A stretch of 64,000 nt of DNA from Fasciolopsis buskii (lineage: Eukaryota; Platyhelminthes; Trematoda; Plagiorchiida; Fasciolidae): the NCBI GenBank assembly GCA_008360955.1, contig LUCM01003878.1, positions 1-64,000 of the forward strand, in the 5' to 3' direction. Both the position numbers and the translations under genes were made by a program. Below are positions 61,720 to 64,000 of the stretch, in pieces. The notes beneath the pieces were generated by a model. It searched no databases, was not told the origin of the DNA, and worked only from the letters and a program-made list of their open reading frames with translations. Position 1 is the stretch's first letter, and every line of letters starts with the position of its first letter.

Positions 61720-64000
61720 AAGTGTTTAAAAATAAGATGCTTTCATACATATTGGAAACGCTTATTGTTACCAATACCAAGGCGTTAGTTGGAACAGGCA
61801 CACGAAAGTCCCCAAAATCTCAAATTTCCGATTTTGCCCAAATATAGGCCTATATAAACCCATCATAAAACTCAACATTTTACAATTATAGTTCAACACA
61901 TCGCAAAATGGGTTCAGTTCAGGACCACTGCAGAATGCACTCCTGAACACAACGTGAGAGTTACCCGGACCCAAAGGTCGCTCATGGAAAGGTGAACACG
62001 TCGACAGACAAAGCGAATCAAATCAAAGCAAACCAGGTTTCTTTCCATTGTGAAACCAGGCTACGGAAAACAGACCAGGGTAAGCAAACAGTAGTTGGCA
62101 TTTAGGATAGACAGAACTCAAGTAGTCCGAACCGACTGACAGAAGGCCCACTAGAGGGTTAATGATAGACGTCATCCACTCGGAGGTAAGAAGACCGGGA
62201 TCATGTTCAGTTTGTTTGCAGACACTAAAGTTGAAGTCAGATGTATATGCGAGACCAAGGAGAGGTGGGAATAGGGTTGCGGTATTCACTCTAGCAACTC
62301 TCGTCTCATCTGAAATGAAGACTGCATTGGCTGCACTTACGAGTACTTGACGCAAACGTTTTCATTTCTATTCTATCAAGAATCCACTTAAATCACAACA
62401 ACAGCTATTTGTGGTTCAGATCGGATACACTTAGTGTTTCTGATAGGACTACCCTGAGTGGTCTGGGGTTCCTTATGCGTGTGGTAACTATTAGAGTTCC
62501 AAATCAGAAACTTAATGGAGCAATACTGTTAGTAGATTTTGGTTTCATTGAAGTGGGTGTCAATTAGCAACTCATATCATAAATCTCAAATGCCAACGTC
62601 TTTCACAACCGGAGAGCAATCTGCAATTTTGGGATTGGTGAAGGATTTTGAGCGAGTTTTCCAAGAGTCACATTTATATTACTGAGGACTATACGTCGAC
62701 ACTAATCTGCTGTGTAAATTTGACGTTGCGACGAAGATCAAACTTGTTGAAGGGCGAAGTGTAATTTATCGCATCCATCCAGTCGTGGTATGTTTTGCAA
62801 CATGTCCTTAGCCATGCGTATGCCACGCTGTGGTTTATTAAAATCAATCGTTAGCGGACTGAACTTGACGTGTACTTAAATCCACAACCGTAGTTTGATT
62901 CAAAAGGACTCGTTCTGGGTAATTGTGTTCTATTTTGGAGGAACGCTGTTTCGTGCTATATAGGGAGGTCAGGGAAGATGAGTCCCGCCCTGTGTTAGTT
63001 TAAGTTACAATATCAATTGCCGGTTATTAGCGCATACTCACATGATCTACGAACTTGAGTGACTGACCAGCAACACAAATAGATAACTTGGAACTATGGT
63101 GTGTTCGATTTACCCGGATCCAGCTGTAAATGTCCACATTTACATCTTGGCTGTTCGTGGAAGACAACAGTTTCACCAGTTATTCACTTTGGAGGTCAGG
63201 TCAAATAATGTTCTGTAATTAGGTGCCCAATTAACTGCCGTAAGTATGAAAACTAATATACGGATCAGGAAGCATGATTTTTGAATCGAATATTTTTATG
63301 CCTTGTGTTAGTCTTGTATTTCTGCATGACAGTCAGTCGGACAATCCACTGATATTTTCCTTACATCAGTATTACTAAAGTACTGAAGTCACAAACTCCC
63401 AGACACATGATGAGTCATTGTATTTTTTAGCTCATTGGATGAATCCCATTTTTCTACCGTTGTCTGTTTACATGCACGTGTTATTTAGTTGTATTTGTTA
63501 TCATATGAATGGTTGCACTCGTTGGCTTGCACACGTTTCAATTTACGGATCCGACTAGGGGCAAGTGTACAGTATCATCTTCTGCGTTGCACCAGAAATA
63601 GCATACAAACTGTGTACTTTGGATATGACAATGCATAATCTTTATGGGCTGTTGGGGTCGGTGCAACAGCCAGTCAACCGAGCACCCATTTACACGGAAC
63701 TTTGATTGTCATACACCTGGTAGACACTGTTCTACTGATCGCCTTCCACCAGGAAATGTTGCTTGTTTGTCTGACCACTACTGAAATCTTTCATTCTTCA
63801 TATTTAAATTATCCAAAATGAAGTACATCTGCCTCAACCACACGGTTAATTTATTTTGGTGAAGTGAAACCGATTGAACTATCGATCGGATGTCCGCCCA
63901 CCGTTTTTTAATTTGATCCGTGGATGTGCTCATTAAACGATCTATCATTTTTGGTTGCACGCATCCCACAACCAATTCAACATGATTTGCTGACTGTGAT
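61720..64000. other. Intergenic DNA with one candidate minus-strand exon
   Basis: Apart from the candidate at 62023-62309 (-), no exon, RNA gene or repeat is recognisable. Frames near 63778-63975 (-) show no domain. Confidence 0.45.
62023..62309 (-). other. Candidate minus-strand exon or repeat ORF
   Basis: On the minus strand CTTCATTTCAG (acceptor-like, ending at 62310) leads into an open frame of about 94 codons that is more GC-rich than its flanks. The peptide includes GLAYTSDFNFSVCKQTEHDP and LVGLLSVGSDYLSSVYPK and has balanced, protein-like composition, unlike the surrounding chance frames. I do not recognise a domain, and no donor or partner exon was found. It could be an exon, an old repeat ORF or chance. 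Confidence 0.22.

Overview
The window looks like nuclear DNA of a flatworm, most likely a trematode (liver/lung-fluke type) with a large, repeat-rich genome. The evidence is eukaryotic gene structure (a clear 3' splice site before the only large coding exon), DNA of about 40 % GC by eye, long gene-free stretches, AT microsatellites, and decayed non-LTR and Penelope-like retroelements whose protein remnants resemble those I know from flukes. The species is not decidable from the sequence.

The only confident protein gene is at 1548-6035 (+): the terminal exon of an SNRK (SNF1/AMPK-related kinase) orthologue. It carries an intact kinase domain and UBA-like segment, then a low-complexity tail of over 1,100 residues ending in a CaaX-like tetrapeptide. 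The exon starting the protein lies upstream, in or beyond 1-1547. A pyrimidine-rich stretch to about 7.88 kb, with AATAAA at 7861-7866, is probably its 3' UTR.

From 7.9 to 64 kb I see no confident further gene. The region holds mobile-element debris and a few weak exon candidates. At 10.73-10.91 kb there is a tRNA-derived SINE, with two relatives on the minus strand at about 16.0 and 61.7 kb. At 12.24-12.64 kb there is a nearly loopless inverted duplication that appears to derive from the 5' end of a LINE. A 989-base assembly gap (13118-14106) follows, then the endonuclease-RT linker, RT and 3' part of a decayed LINE (14.1-15.8 kb). At 24.7-25.3 kb is a Penelope-like GIY-YIG endonuclease remnant, and a second possible Penelope-like remnant lies on the minus strand at 37.7-38.1 kb. 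A different tRNA-like element is at 33.65 kb. The rest is unannotatable intergenic or intronic DNA with short tandem repeats.

No cluster of genes acting together is visible, and I found no new multi-gene system. The items most worth checking are the CaaX-like C-terminus and huge tail of the kinase, the fold-back LINE palindrome, the SINE family, and an 80-base candidate exon with a potassium-channel T1/KCTD-like signature at 9.55 kb.
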